Source: Marinobacter sp. HL-58
Lineage (GTDB): Bacteria > Pseudomonadota > Gammaproteobacteria > Pseudomonadales > Oleiphilaceae
Length of the DNA: 64,000 nt
Direction of reading: 5' to 3'
NCBI RefSeq assembly: GCF_001314605.1
Contig: NZ_LIHP01000010.1
Coordinates: 124,001-188,000 of the forward strand
The notes below the pieces were generated by a model. It was given only the letters and a program-made list of their open reading frames with translations. It had not been told where the DNA came from and did not search any database. Positions 9,544 through 19,145 of the stretch are shown piece by piece. Position numbers and translations under genes: made by a program. How positions within the stretch are numbered: position 1 is the stretch's first letter; each line of letters opens with the position of its first letter.

Positions 9544-10764
9544 CTACTCCCCTATCTGAAGGCTGTCACTTTCCCTGAACCCGATCAGATAGAGTATGGC
9601 ATCCAGCCCCAGGGTCGAGATGGAATGCCGGGCTGACTCCTTGACCACGGGCTTTGCCCGGAAGGCAACGCCCAGCCCGGCCTGGCTCAGCATGGGCAGG
9701 TCATTGGCACCATCACCCACTGCGATCACCTGCTCACGTGAAATGTGTTCACGTTCGGCAATCTCCAGAAGCAATTCAGCCTTGCGCTTGCCATCAACAA
9801 TCTGGCCAGCAACGCGGCCGGTTACCTTGCCGTTTTCAATCTCCAGCTCGTTGGCATAAACGTAATCAATACCCAGTTTCTGCTGGAGATGACGGGCAAA
9901 ATAAGTGAAACCGCCGGACAGGATCGCCGTGCGGTAACCCAGGGACTTCAGGCTTAGGATCAGGTGCTCCGCACCCTCGGTGAGCCGAAGACGAGCGGCG
10001 ATGCCTTCCAGTACTGATTCGTCCAGTCCCTTCAGCAATGCCAGACGCTCGGCAAAGCTCTGGCTGAAATCCAGCTCTCCCTGCATGGCACGTTCGGTGA
10101 TCCCTGCCACCTGCTCACCCACGCCGGCTTCCAGTGCCAGCTCGTCAATCACCTCCGCGTCGATCAGTGTGGAATCCATGTCGAATACCACCAGCCGGCG
10201 GTTGCGGCGGAAAATCGAGTCCTCCTGGAAGGCAATGTCCACGTTCATCTCACCGGCGATGTGCAGGAAATCAGACCGCAACTGCTCCAGGTCGGAGGGC
10301 GTTCCCCGCACGGAAAATTCCACACAGGCAATGCGGTTCTCCGCGGGGTTGAGAGACGGCCGGGCGGAAAGCCGGCTGATGTTGTCTATATTGAGACCGT
10401 GGCGGGCCGTGATGGCCGAGACCCGCGCAATCTGCTCGGCCTTGATATCCCGCGACAGCAGGGTAACGATGTAGCAGGCCCGGTTGCGCCCCTCCGCCCA
10501 CTGCTGATACTCCTCGATGGTAATAGGGGCAAAGCGCACCTGCAGGTCCAGGGCATGCAGCCGGAACAACAGGTCGCGGATAACCGGTGAGGATTTGGAC
10601 TCATCGGGAATCTCGATCAGGATTCCCCAGGTCAGGTGGTCGCGTATCACCGCCTGGCCAATATCCAGAATCCGCACATCGTACTGCCCCATGATGCCGG
10701 TAATTTCCGACGTCAGGCCGGGCTTGTCGCGCCCGGATACGTTGATCAGAACCAGCTCACTCAC
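9544..10764 (-). CDS. serB: Phosphoserine phosphatase SerB
   Basis: Last step of serine synthesis, O-phosphoserine to serine. 406 residues from GTG 10764. Two N-terminal ACT-like regions ([17 protein letters not shown] and [17 protein letters not shown]) precede the HAD domain with [18 protein letters not shown] (motif I), LSGGFTYFA (motif II) and [11 protein letters not shown] (motif IV). An in-frame ATG at 10785 exists, but AGGAG sits ten bases before the GTG and the protein from GTG aligns with known SerB starts. Its start overlaps the parC stop by 8 bp, so parC-serB is one transcript. Confidence 0.95.
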   Translation of the reverse strand: MSELVLINVSGRDKPGLTSEITGIMGQYDVRILDIGQAVIRDHLTWGILIEIPDESKSSPVIRDLLFRLHALDLQVRFAPITIEEYQQWAEGRNRACYIVTLLSRDIKAEQIARVSAITARHGLNIDNISRLSARPSLNPAENRIACVEFSVRGTPSDLEQLRSDFLHIAGEMNVDIAFQEDSIFRRNRRLVVFDMDSTLIDAEVIDELALEAGVGEQVAGITERAMQGELDFSQSFAERLALLKGLDESVLEGIAARLRLTEGAEHLILSLKSLGYRTAILSGGFTYFARHLQQKLGIDYVYANELEIENGKVTGRVAGQIVDGKRKAELLLEIAEREHISREQVIAVGDGANDLPMLSQAGLGVAFRAKPVVKESARHSISTLGLDAILYLIGFRESDSLQIGE

Positions 10765-13081
10765 TGTCAGGCTGCTCCTCTGCACTGGCCGCGCCCTCGG
10801 CGTTTGCCGCTTCGGCCGCGTTGCTGGCCGACTGAATCACATCAATGGCATCCACACGCTGAAGCCCCCGGGGCAGTTTATGGCCACGACGGCCGCGCTC
10901 GCCCAGGTAATGTTCCAGGTCGCTGAACTGCAATCCCATCTTGCGCTTGCCGGCTCGTATCTCCAACTGGTCGTCCTCGGCGAACACCGCAATGGCAACC
11001 ACGTACTCTTCCCGGCTCTGTACCCTGGCCGAGGGAATACTGATGATCTTGTTACCCTTGCCCTTGGCCAGCTCCGGCAACTCACTCAGGGGGAACACCA
11101 GCATCCGGCCCTCATTGGAAATAGCCCCCAGGTAAAGCGGCTTGTCGGAATCCGGCACCACCACCGGGGCCATGATTCTGGCCCCTTTGGGCACCGACAC
11201 TACCGCTTTGCCGTTCCGGTTCTTGCTGATCATGTCATTGAGGGAAGTAACGAAACCGTAGCCTCCGTCGGTAACCAGCAATACCTTGCGGGCCGGGTCT
11301 CCCATCAGAAGCCCGGAGAAAGTGGCCCCGGAAGGCGGGTTGATACGACCGCTCAGCGGTTCACCCTGCCCCCGTGCTGATGGGAGCGAGTGGGCAACCA
11401 GGGAATAGGCGCGCCCGGTGGAATCCAGGAACACCGCCTGCTGGTTATTACGACCCTTCGCGGCCATGGCAAACTTGTCACCGGCCTTGTAGCTGAGCCC
11501 TTCCGGTTCTATATCGTGACCCTTGGCGGCCCTCACCCAGCCTTTCTCGGACAGCACCACGGTCACCGGGTCGTTCGATACCAGTTCGGTCTCGCTGAAG
11601 GCCCTGGCTTCCCGGCGCTCCACGATGGGCGAGCGGCGATCATCGCCAAAGGTTTCCGCATCCGCCAGCAACTCGTCCTTGATCAGTTCCCGCAGCCGGT
11701 CCTCTGAACCCAGGATAGCCTGAAGCTCATCCCGTTCCGCCGACAGCTCATCCTGCTCGCCCCGGATTTTCATTTCCTCCAGCTTGGCCAGGTGACGCAG
11801 CTTCAACTCGAGGATGGCTTCGGCCTGCTCTTCCGACAGCCCGAAACGAGACATCAATTCCACCTTGGGCTTGTCTTCATAGCGGATGATGGCGATGACT
11901 TCATCAATGTTCAGGTAGGCCACCAACAGGCCTTCAAGGATATGAAGGCGGGCCAGCACCTTGTCCAGCCGATGCTGCAGGCGCCGGGTCACCGTGGTAC
12001 GGCGGAAGCTGAGCCACTCGGTCAGCATTTCCCGCAAGCCCTTGACCCCCGGGCGGCCATCGTTTCCGATAACGTTGATATTGACCCGGTAGGTTTTCTC
12101 CAGATCGGTGCTGGCAAACAGATGAGCCATCAGCCCATCGAGGTCCACCCGGTTGGAACGGGGAACAATCACCAGACGGGTCGGGTTCTCATGATCCGAC
12201 TCATCCCGCAGGTCTGCCACCATGGGCAGCTTTTTCGCCTGCATCTGCTGGGCTATCTGCTCCAGCACCCGGTTACCTGATACCTGGTGAGGCAAATCCG
12301 TCACCACGATCTCGCCACCGTCATTGATCCAGCGGGCACGCATTCTCAGCGAACCCTTGCCGGTTTCGTACATCTGCCGGATGTCCTTGCGGGGTGTAAT
12401 GATCTCCGCACAGGTGGGGAAATCCGGGCCTTTGACATGTTCGCACAGGTCGTCGGTGGTGGCCTCGGGCTGGTCAAGAAGCCGTACACAGGCCGCTGTA
12501 ATCTCCCGGACATTGTGGGGCGGGATATCGGTTGCCATACCCACTGCAATACCGGTGGTGCCGTTCAGCAGAACGTGGGGCAGCCGTGCCGGCAACACCG
12601 ATGGCTCATCCATGGTGCCATCAAAGTTCGGCACCCAGTCCACCGTGCCCTGCCCCAGTTCACTGAGAAGGACATCGGCAAACCTGGCCAGGCGGGATTC
12701 CGTGTAACGCATCGCGGCAAAAGACTTGGGATCGTCTGGCGCACCCCAGTTTCCCTGGCCGTCCACCAGCGGATACCGGTACGAGAAAGGCTGGGCCATC
12801 AGAACCATGGCCTCATAACACGCGCTGTCACCATGGGGGTGGAACTTACCCAGAACGTCACCTACCGTGCGGGCCGACTTCTTGTACTTGGACGTGGACT
12901 TGAGCCCGAGCTCGGACATGGCGTAGATGATCCGGCGCTGCACCGGCTTCAGGCCATCACCCACGTTGGGCAAAGCCCTGTCGAGAATGACGTACATGGA
13001 GTAATCGAGGTAGGCCTTTTCGGTGTAGTCCCTCAATGAAACCCGCTCAAAGCCTTCATCCGTGGTCTGAAACTCTGGCAT
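10757..13081 (-). CDS. parC: DNA topoisomerase IV subunit A
   Basis: Breaks and rejoins DNA to decatenate chromosomes, with ParE. 774 residues from ATG 13081 ([14 protein letters not shown]); the open frame upstream to 13225 is not conserved. The winged-helix domain has [13 protein letters not shown], with the quinolone-site Ser and Glu in the sensitive form, and [10 protein letters not shown] with the catalytic Tyr. Its C-terminal beta-pinwheel repeats run to the end. Followed by serB with overlap. parE is on the same strand but about 8 kb upstream, beyond a block of accessory genes. Confidence 0.97.
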   Translation of the reverse strand: MPEFQTTDEGFERVSLRDYTEKAYLDYSMYVILDRALPNVGDGLKPVQRRIIYAMSELGLKSTSKYKKSARTVGDVLGKFHPHGDSACYEAMVLMAQPFSYRYPLVDGQGNWGAPDDPKSFAAMRYTESRLARFADVLLSELGQGTVDWVPNFDGTMDEPSVLPARLPHVLLNGTTGIAVGMATDIPPHNVREITAACVRLLDQPEATTDDLCEHVKGPDFPTCAEIITPRKDIRQMYETGKGSLRMRARWINDGGEIVVTDLPHQVSGNRVLEQIAQQMQAKKLPMVADLRDESDHENPTRLVIVPRSNRVDLDGLMAHLFASTDLEKTYRVNINVIGNDGRPGVKGLREMLTEWLSFRRTTVTRRLQHRLDKVLARLHILEGLLVAYLNIDEVIAIIRYEDKPKVELMSRFGLSEEQAEAILELKLRHLAKLEEMKIRGEQDELSAERDELQAILGSEDRLRELIKDELLADAETFGDDRRSPIVERREARAFSETELVSNDPVTVVLSEKGWVRAAKGHDIEPEGLSYKAGDKFAMAAKGRNNQQAVFLDSTGRAYSLVAHSLPSARGQGEPLSGRINPPSGATFSGLLMGDPARKVLLVTDGGYGFVTSLNDMISKNRNGKAVVSVPKGARIMAPVVVPDSDKPLYLGAISNEGRMLVFPLSELPELAKGKGNKIISIPSARVQSREEYVVAIAVFAEDDQLEIRAGKRKMGLQFSDLEHYLGERGRRGHKLPRGLQRVDAIDVIQSASNAAEAANAEGAASAEEQPDSE

Positions 13082-13304
13082 GGATGCCCCTTTGTTGCGT
13101 GATATGAATGTTGCCTGAAGACAGTTCTTGTGATTACCCGGCCAGCAGCCGGAGGGCACATTATATGGAGGCGGGGGCAGATACACCAATACCGTGTCGG
13201 ATTTCCAATAGCGGAATTCCCGCATGGAGAGAGTGTAACCCGCACCGTATGCTCTCCTTCAGTAAGGCAACGACCCGTTTCACGACATCCGAGAGTGGAG
13301 AACT

Positions 13305-13544
13305 ATGAGACCCAACCTGAAAGCCTGCGGGCAGGCATTGATGACGGCTGTGGTGAATGCTGTTCTTGCTCTGGCTTTGATGTTGCTGGTGGAGTTCGCC
13401 ATAAGCGGAACATTCCAGCTTGCAGAGCCCTATATCTGGGCGGGACTTCTGATCGGCATGGTGATTTTCTTTGGCCAGTTCTGGCGCCAACGCCATCTTT
13501 GTCGTAACAACAACCCTTCAGGACATTCCAGCGACGCACTCTGA
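13305..13544 (+). CDS. Small two-helix membrane protein, unknown
   Basis: 79 residues, MRPNLKACGQALMTAV start. Two hydrophobic segments at about 12-33 and 40-60, then a short polar tail. GGAG lies five bases before the ATG. It sits between divergent parC (start 13081) and convergent yceI. I recognise no family. It could be real given the ribosome site and the hydrophobic pattern; the 223 bp before it also hold the parC promoter region. Confidence 0.5.
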   Translation: MRPNLKACGQALMTAVVNAVLALALMLLVEFAISGTFQLAEPYIWAGLLIGMVIFFGQFWRQRHLCRNNNPSGHSSDAL

Positions 13545-13593
13545 CAGCGCAAATCGATCAATAGACAATCACCCTACTACGCTGCACTACGAA

Positions 13594-13625
13594 AACCCCG
13601 GCCTCCCGGCGAACCGGAAGGCCGG
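13594..13625 (-). terminator. Terminator after yceI
   Basis: Stem 13598-13609 with 13614-13625 (CCGGCCTCCCGG against CCGGAAGGCCGG, one mismatch), loop CGAA, followed on the minus strand by TTTTC. Fits rho-independent termination of the yceI transcript. Confidence 0.65.
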
Positions 13626-13636
13626 AATAATCCGGC

Positions 13637-14218
13637 TTACTGACGAATCCCTTCCACCGAGATAATCAGCTCAACGGTTTCAGAGGCTTTGCCCAGGTCC
13701 ATGGGAATGCCGAAATCCGACAGTTTCAACTCGGTTTCAGCCTCAAAACCCATGCGGTAGCCTCCCCAGGGGTCATCGCCATGGCCCAGCATTTCCGCAT
13801 CCAGGGTGACCTCTTTGGTGACGCCACGGAGGGTCAGGTCGCCAACGATTTCCGCCTCACCTTCTTCATCCACTACCACTTTGGTGCTCTTGAAGGTGGC
13901 CTCGGGGTATTCGCTGACATAGAGGAAGTCTTCCTCACGCAGGTGCTTGTCGCGCTCACCGTGATTTGAGTCAACGCTGGACGTGTCGACCGTTACTTCA
14001 ACGGAGCTGTTCTCCGGATTCTCGGCATCGTAGACAAACTGGCCGTCGAATTCATTGAACCGGCCATAGAGCCAGCTGTAGCCCAGGTGGGAAATCTTGA
14101 AGTTAATGAACTGGTGGTCGCCCTCGGTGTCAAAATCGTAGGTTCCACTGTGCTCGGAAGCGTGAAGTGGGCCAACGGCCGCGAATGTAACAGCTGAAGC
14201 CAGCAGCAGTTTTTTCAT
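13637..14218 (-). CDS. YceI-family periplasmic protein
   Basis: Lipocalin-like periplasmic protein thought to bind polyisoprenoid or similar lipids. 193 residues with a Sec signal peptide (MKKLLLASAVTFAAVGPLHA, cut after residue 20). The mature part starts YDFDTEGDHQFINFKISHLG, the typical YceI opening, and includes GDLTLRGVTKEVTLD. It lies 54 bp downstream of the cytochrome b561 gene, the common yceJ-yceI pairing. Ends near a terminator at 13594-13625. Confidence 0.92.
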   Translation of the reverse strand: MKKLLLASAVTFAAVGPLHASEHSGTYDFDTEGDHQFINFKISHLGYSWLYGRFNEFDGQFVYDAENPENSSVEVTVDTSSVDSNHGERDKHLREEDFLYVSEYPEATFKSTKVVVDEEGEAEIVGDLTLRGVTKEVTLDAEMLGHGDDPWGGYRMGFEAETELKLSDFGIPMDLGKASETVELIISVEGIRQ

Positions 14219-14272
14219 AATAATCTCCTTGTTGAAACAGCCCGAAGGCGCGATTGCAAAACGATGTTCAGG

Positions 14273-14833
14273 TTACTGCTTACGTCGGTCCGTACCTAAC
14301 ATACGCCGCAGCGTATCATCCCGGTCAATAAAGTGGTGCTTGACAGCCGCCAGGGAATGTAAGCCCGCGAGAACCACCAATGCCCAGGTTGACCAGTAGT
14401 GCACAACACCTGCGGTGTCTTCCAGCCCCTTCACCTGGCCGGTCATCGATGGCACCTGAAACCAGTCAAACACACTGACGGATGACCCGTCCGCGGAGGA
14501 AATGAGGTAGCCACTGATCATTGCGACGAAGACCAGAAGGTACAACACAAGGTGTGCGGCATGGGCTGCCAATACTTCAAACCGGGTATGGTTCGGCAGC
14601 GGCCCTGGTACGGGGTTAGCTAAACGCCAGGCCAGCCTGAGCCCCATGGCTGCGAACAGCAGGATGCCAATGCTGCGATGAATGTCTGGCCCGGTGCGGT
14701 ACCAGTCATCGTAATAACTCAGGTCGACCATCCAGAATCCGAGACCAAACAGTCCAAATACCGCAATAGCGACAAGCCAGTGAAGACTGATGCTGACCAC
14801 GCCGAACCGATTGGCTGTGTTGCGTACCTGCAT
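14273..14833 (-). CDS. Cytochrome b561 family protein
   Basis: Four-helix di-heme membrane cytochrome, probably passing electrons between quinol and a periplasmic partner. 186 residues from ATG 14833; the longer open frame upstream has no coding character. Conserved His occur in ISLHWLVAIAVFG, in DIHRSIGILLF, in AAHAAHLVLYLLVF and in VVHYWSTWALV. Followed by yceI on the same strand, so an electron carrier and a lipid-binding protein are made together. Confidence 0.92.
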   Translation of the reverse strand: MQVRNTANRFGVVSISLHWLVAIAVFGLFGLGFWMVDLSYYDDWYRTGPDIHRSIGILLFAAMGLRLAWRLANPVPGPLPNHTRFEVLAAHAAHLVLYLLVFVAMISGYLISSADGSSVSVFDWFQVPSMTGQVKGLEDTAGVVHYWSTWALVVLAGLHSLAAVKHHFIDRDDTLRRMLGTDRRKQ

Positions 14834-15389
14834 GGAAATCTCCGTTGTGGCCTGCCCTGATCTCTGAGCAGTGTAGAAACGCAGGCCGTGAAAACCAATC
14901 AAAATGTTTTGCATACATAGGTCAGAAATTCTGACCAAGCAACCTGCCAGTGCCCAGCAGGTACTTTCCCTTATACCTTTGGTCTGATACGGGTTATACG
15001 GATTGTAGAAAATCATGGCCCGAATAGAATTTACGTATATCTTGAATACCCGGTTAGGGTCACTCATTGAACGAGAGGAAAAAACATGGAAATTGAATTC
15101 GACGAATCCGTTGCCGTGCCCAGCAACAACTAATTTCTGGCGGCTCCCCACGAGCCGTCCATACCTTCCTTTCCAACGCATTCCTGTGCGCTGTTACCCG
15201 AAGTTGCCTGTTTTTACATGAAATAGTGGCAATAATCGGCAGGTTTTGGCACTCTTCTGTCTGCAGTGATAATCCTATGCGTCCTGGCTGAATTTTTCAC
15301 CAAAATCAGCAGGCTGTGGCAGGAATTGACAGATCGGATGGCCACCGTGGCATTTCCGATGTTTTCGTTTATCCGGAATCCGAAGGCCT
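14834..15389. other. Gap of 556 bp without a large gene
   Basis: Lies between the divergent cytochrome b561 and EAL genes and must hold both promoters. It contains a six-base inverted repeat (ACCTGC at 14942, GCAGGT at 14957) and a possible 15-codon ORF with its own hairpin (listed separately). Nothing else is recognised. Confidence 0.6.
15086..15133 (+). CDS. Possible 15-residue peptide
   Basis: Reads MEIEFDESVAVPSNN then TAA. AGAGGA lies five bases before the ATG. Seven bases after the stop is a hairpin, CGGCTC (15141-15146) with GAGCCG (15152-15157), followed by pyrimidine-rich DNA. It could be a tiny acidic peptide gene or chance; no family is known to me. Confidence 0.25.
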   Translation: MEIEFDESVAVPSNN

Positions 15390-16685
15390 ATGTCGCGAAC
15401 CCTCCCAGAAGAGATGACCGCACCGGAATTGGATTTGCTGTCGCCTATGCTAACGAGGGACGGGGATTCGTGGACAGCAGATTTCCATGGCCTGACACTG
15501 CGCACTGCACTGCAACCCATATTCAGCATTTCCCATAAACGCATCGTGGGCTACGAGGCACTGATCCGCGCCTTTGATAACGATAACGCGGCTGTGCTCC
15601 CCCTGCACCTGTTTGAACTGCCAACAACGGAAGCGGAAAACCTCCTGCTGGACCGCCTCTGCCGCTACCTGCACATTCGCAACTATTCGGGCTTCAAAGA
15701 CCAACTCAACTGGCTGTTCCTGAACGTCTCGCCCCGGGTGGTATCGGCAGGAAGCCGGGCAGACTCGTTTTTTGGCGAGCTGCTGAAGAAAACCGGCCTG
15801 CCCCCTCACCGTATTGTGATGGAAATTGTTGAGCAGCCGACCGATGACGCCGAAAGACTGCGGGAAACCGTCGCTTACTATCAGGACCTGGGTTGCCTGA
15901 CCGCCATCGATGATTTTGGTGCCGGCCACTCCAATTTTGAACGTATCTGGAACCTGTCACCGGATATTGTGAAACTCGACCGCAAGTTGCTGACCCGCGC
16001 TACCGATGACCGCAAGGCCCGACAGATTCTCAATGGCATTGTGTCACTGCTGCACCAGTCAGGCTGCCTGGTGCTCCTGGAGGGCGTTGAGACCCATGAC
16101 CAGGCCATGATTGCCATTGATGCCGGTGTGGATTTTGTACAGGGATTCTATTTCCGCAAGCCGAGCACTTCGCTGGCAGACATCCCCACTGAGATGACAG
16201 ATCTGGATGGCCTGCTGAAAGACTACAAGAGCAAAAACCGGGTAACACAGGACCCGAGCCAGCAGCTGACAGCCTTTTTTGAAGGTTTTTTCCGCAATGC
16301 GGTGGACCGGCTCAGCCAGGGCATGATGATGCGGGAGGCCTGCAGTACCCTGCTGAACCATCCGGCGGTGTCACGGTGCTACCTGGTGGATGAAACCGGT
16401 GTACAGATCGACGACACCCTGGTTTCCGATGCCATGGCGAGCAGCCTTGACCCCCGTTTCCGACCACTGGAAAGTACCACCAGTGCCGACTGGTACCGCC
16501 AGCAGTACCTGCGCCAGGCCATTGCCCAGCCGGGTTATCTGCAGGTAACAGCACCCTATCTCTGCATTACCGGTGCCTATATGTGTGTCACCCTGTCCCT
16601 GGGCTATTTTCACAATGGCCAGCTCAGGGTGCTTTGCTGCGATATTCTCGCCAATCCCACCGAGACCGCTGTCAGGAAAGGTTGA
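15390..16685 (+). CDS. EAL-domain c-di-GMP phosphodiesterase
   Basis: 431 residues. The EAL domain spans about 35-270: YEALIRAF (intact EAL), LNVSPRVV, MEIVEQP, IDDFGAGHSNFERI and VKLDRKLL, so the metal-binding and catalytic set looks complete and hydrolysis of c-di-GMP is expected. The C-terminal ~150 residues (FFRNAVDRLSQGMMMREAC to the end) resemble an EAL-associated sensory domain of the YkuI_C type; this is a tentative match. No membrane segment. Its last 14 bp overlap the convergent permease gene. Confidence 0.88.
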   Translation: MSRTLPEEMTAPELDLLSPMLTRDGDSWTADFHGLTLRTALQPIFSISHKRIVGYEALIRAFDNDNAAVLPLHLFELPTTEAENLLLDRLCRYLHIRNYSGFKDQLNWLFLNVSPRVVSAGSRADSFFGELLKKTGLPPHRIVMEIVEQPTDDAERLRETVAYYQDLGCLTAIDDFGAGHSNFERIWNLSPDIVKLDRKLLTRATDDRKARQILNGIVSLLHQSGCLVLLEGVETHDQAMIAIDAGVDFVQGFYFRKPSTSLADIPTEMTDLDGLLKDYKSKNRVTQDPSQQLTAFFEGFFRNAVDRLSQGMMMREACSTLLNHPAVSRCYLVDETGVQIDDTLVSDAMASSLDPRFRPLESTTSADWYRQQYLRQAIAQPGYLQVTAPYLCITGAYMCVTLSLGYFHNGQLRVLCCDILANPTETAVRKG

Positions 16686-18447
16686 TCCCGTATACCAGGG
16701 AAATCACGCCTACCGTCACCAGCCCGATAAACAGATTCATCGGCAAGCCTACCTTTACGAAATCCATGAACCGGTAACCGCCGGGGCCGAACACCATCAT
16801 GTTGGTCTGATAACCCAACGGTGTGGCAAAACTGGCTGAAGCGGCCATCATCACCGCAATCACGTAGGGTTCCGAGCTGATTCCCAGAGACGTAGTCATG
16901 GACAGCACGATGGGTAATACCAACACCGCGGCGGCATTATTGGTGATCACTTCCGTCAGCACTGAAACCGCGAAGTACACCAGCAAAACGGTGAGCAGCG
17001 GATGGCCACTGCTGACACTCAGTATTCCCTCAGCGACATAGGCCGCTGCGCCGGTTTCCTGGAGTGCTGCCCCCAGGGCGAACGACGCCCCGATGGTCAG
17101 CATCACTGGCACATCCACCGCCTTTTGCGCCTGGCCGACCGAGCAGCAGCCGCTGAGGACCATCAGTGCCGCACCCAGCAGTGCCGCATTGAGCATACTC
17201 AGGACACCCAGGGCTGCCGCAACCACCAGCACCAGCAGGATGCCCCAGGACAGATAGGCCCGGTCATGACGGGGCGTCTCGGTCTCCAGGTCATTGATCA
17301 GCAGGAAATCCTTGGCATACCGCTGGCGGCTGACAAACGCTGGCCGCGCTTCCAGCAGCAGCACATCCCCGGTTTTCAGACGGATATTGCCGAGATTGCC
17401 GGAGACCCGCTCACCGCCCCGTGCCACCGCCAGAACCACGGCACCATAGCGATCCCGGAAACGGGCGTCACGGATGGTATGCCCAAGTACTTCCGACTGG
17501 GGCGACAGGGCCGCCTCGACCAGACGGCGCTCTGCACGGTCTTTACTCAGGCTGGGTTCGTCATCATGAACCGAAGGCACAATGCCGTTGATGCGCAGAA
17601 GGTCCGAGATAGCCTGGGTATCACCGGCGAATACCAACCGGTCCCCTCCCCGCAATCGCTCCTCTGAGGGCACGGCGGTTACCACACTGCCATCCCGCTC
17701 GATCTCTACCAGATAAAGCCGCTCCAACTCACGCAATCCGGCTTCGCCAACACTTTTGCCCACCAGCGGGCCATCGAAGGCAACAGCCACCTCCAGGGTG
17801 AACTCCCGCATGGAGCCAAACTTCTGCTGATCCTTGCGGTCAGGCAGGAACCGGGGCAGCAACAGCAGCATGGCCCCCAGCCCGATAATCGCCACCGGCA
17901 AGCCAACCGCTGTGATGGAGAATATCGAGAACCCTTCATCTCCGGTCAGTTGCTGATACTGGCCGTTGACCACCAGGTTGGTGCTGGTACCGATCAACGT
18001 CAGGGTGCCGCCGAGGATGGCGGAGTAGCTGAGGGGGATCATCAGCTTGGAGGGTGATATACCAATCTTCCGCGACCAGGCGTGAACCGCCGGGATCATG
18101 GTGGCGACAACGGGGGTGTTATTCAGAAAGCCACTGAGGAGGGCTACCGGGAATGCTATGCGTGCCTGGGCAGAACGCACCGTGCGCGGCGACCGCAACA
18201 GGTGATGAACCACCAGGTCGACGCCGCCGGAATGGTGAATACCGGCAGCCACTACAAACATGGCCACCACCGTGATCAGGCCGCTGTTACTGAACCCCGC
18301 CAGGGCCTGGTTGGAGTTGATAATGCCACTGGCGCTGAGCACAATCAGCACGCCAAGCATGACGAGATGGGGACCAAAACGCCCAACGCTCATCAACAGC
18401 AATGCCAAGCCCGCGAGGCTTAATACTATCCAGCCCTGCCAGTCCAT
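16672..18447 (-). CDS. SLC13-type permease with two TrkA-C domains
   Basis: 591 residues: about five N-terminal membrane helices, a cytoplasmic insert with two TrkA-C regulatory domains (about 205-375), then further helices. LSGFLNNTPVVATMIP and VLTEVITNNAAAVLVLPIV are the paired hairpin motifs of the DASS/SLC13 family. Such SAC1-like proteins carry sulfate, dicarboxylates or other anions; the substrate cannot be told. It overlaps the EAL gene tail to tail by 14 bp. Confidence 0.88.
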   Translation of the reverse strand: MDWQGWIVLSLAGLALLLMSVGRFGPHLVMLGVLIVLSASGIINSNQALAGFSNSGLITVVAMFVVAAGIHHSGGVDLVVHHLLRSPRTVRSAQARIAFPVALLSGFLNNTPVVATMIPAVHAWSRKIGISPSKLMIPLSYSAILGGTLTLIGTSTNLVVNGQYQQLTGDEGFSIFSITAVGLPVAIIGLGAMLLLLPRFLPDRKDQQKFGSMREFTLEVAVAFDGPLVGKSVGEAGLRELERLYLVEIERDGSVVTAVPSEERLRGGDRLVFAGDTQAISDLLRINGIVPSVHDDEPSLSKDRAERRLVEAALSPQSEVLGHTIRDARFRDRYGAVVLAVARGGERVSGNLGNIRLKTGDVLLLEARPAFVSRQRYAKDFLLINDLETETPRHDRAYLSWGILLVLVVAAALGVLSMLNAALLGAALMVLSGCCSVGQAQKAVDVPVMLTIGASFALGAALQETGAAAYVAEGILSVSSGHPLLTVLLVYFAVSVLTEVITNNAAAVLVLPIVLSMTTSLGISSEPYVIAVMMAASASFATPLGYQTNMMVFGPGGYRFMDFVKVGLPMNLFIGLVTVGVISLVYGINLS

Positions 18448-18551
18448 CGAGTGATCCCTTGAATAAAAGGGGCAGGATAGCGACTTTAATGAAGACTTAG
18501 AAAGAATAAAGGATGCTTTTTAAAGCACTGTCAGGCATATAGCTGCAATTT

Positions 18552-19145
18552 CTACCAACCCTCAGTGGGCACACCATGCTCTTCAAGGTAATCACCGTGC
18601 TGCTCCAGGTAGCTTTCTGTTCCGGCGACAAAGTCATCGGGATCGCCTTCTGCCTCCGTGGCCTGCATGCGCATCACTTCAATTTCATTGCCAATCTGGT
18701 TCAAAATCCAGACCACCACTGTGCCGCCGGGTGCCAGGCCGATGGTCATGGTATTTCGCGGCCCAGCCCGTACGTTGCCTTCGGTTTTGTATGGCGCAGG
18801 CTGACGCATACGATCCAGAAGATCCTCGGGTACGCGGATGATTTTGGCGTAGTATTTTTGCTCCGCGAAGGAGAACCAGCGCAGGCCTATCAGTTCCGGA
18901 AATGGATCTGCCCTTCCGCCTTTCCCTGACGGTCCGTAGGAACCAGCCCAGCAGCAGCCGACTGTACCCACCGGCTCACGCCAACTACGTTCCCCAGGTT
19001 TTTCCAAAAACATATCAACAACCCACACTTCGTAGTGCTTGGGCGCGGCTACCGATACTCGCCAATAATCTTCTTCTTTTTCCATTGACGCACAACTACT
19101 TACCAGCAGTGCCAGACTGAACAATCCAATCATTCTCAAGATCAT
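18552..19145 (-). CDS. DUF2931-type lipoprotein, likely immunity protein
   Basis: 197 residues with a lipobox (LLVSSCASM, lipid-modified Cys about 18). The mature part opens WRVSVAAPKHYEVWVVDMF, the signature I associate with DUF2931. Its ATG overlaps the end of the Tle1-like gene by 4 bp, so translation is coupled. Membrane-anchored periplasmic lipoproteins are the usual immunity proteins of Tle1 lipases, so protection against the neighbour is the likely job; that role is inferred from the family and position. Confidence 0.75.
   Translation of the reverse strand: MILRMIGLFSLALLVSSCASMEKEEDYWRVSVAAPKHYEVWVVDMFLEKPGERSWREPVGTVGCCWAGSYGPSGKGGRADPFPELIGLRWFSFAEQKYYAKIIRVPEDLLDRMRQPAPYKTEGNVRAGPRNTMTIGLAPGGTVVVWILNQIGNEIEVMRMQATEAEGDPDDFVAGTESYLEQHGDYLEEHGVPTEGW

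Noticed and set aside
10765..10785. ATG 10785 as the serB start
   Set aside because: The ribosome site AGGAG lies inside that extension and precedes the GTG at 10764.
13082..13225. N-terminal extension of parC
   Set aside because: Pro/Tyr-rich, not conserved in ParC; MPEF at 13081 fits the family start.
14834..15181. 116-residue N-terminal extension of cytochrome b561
   Set aside because: Not hydrophobic in a family-like way, and the core begins at ATG 14833.
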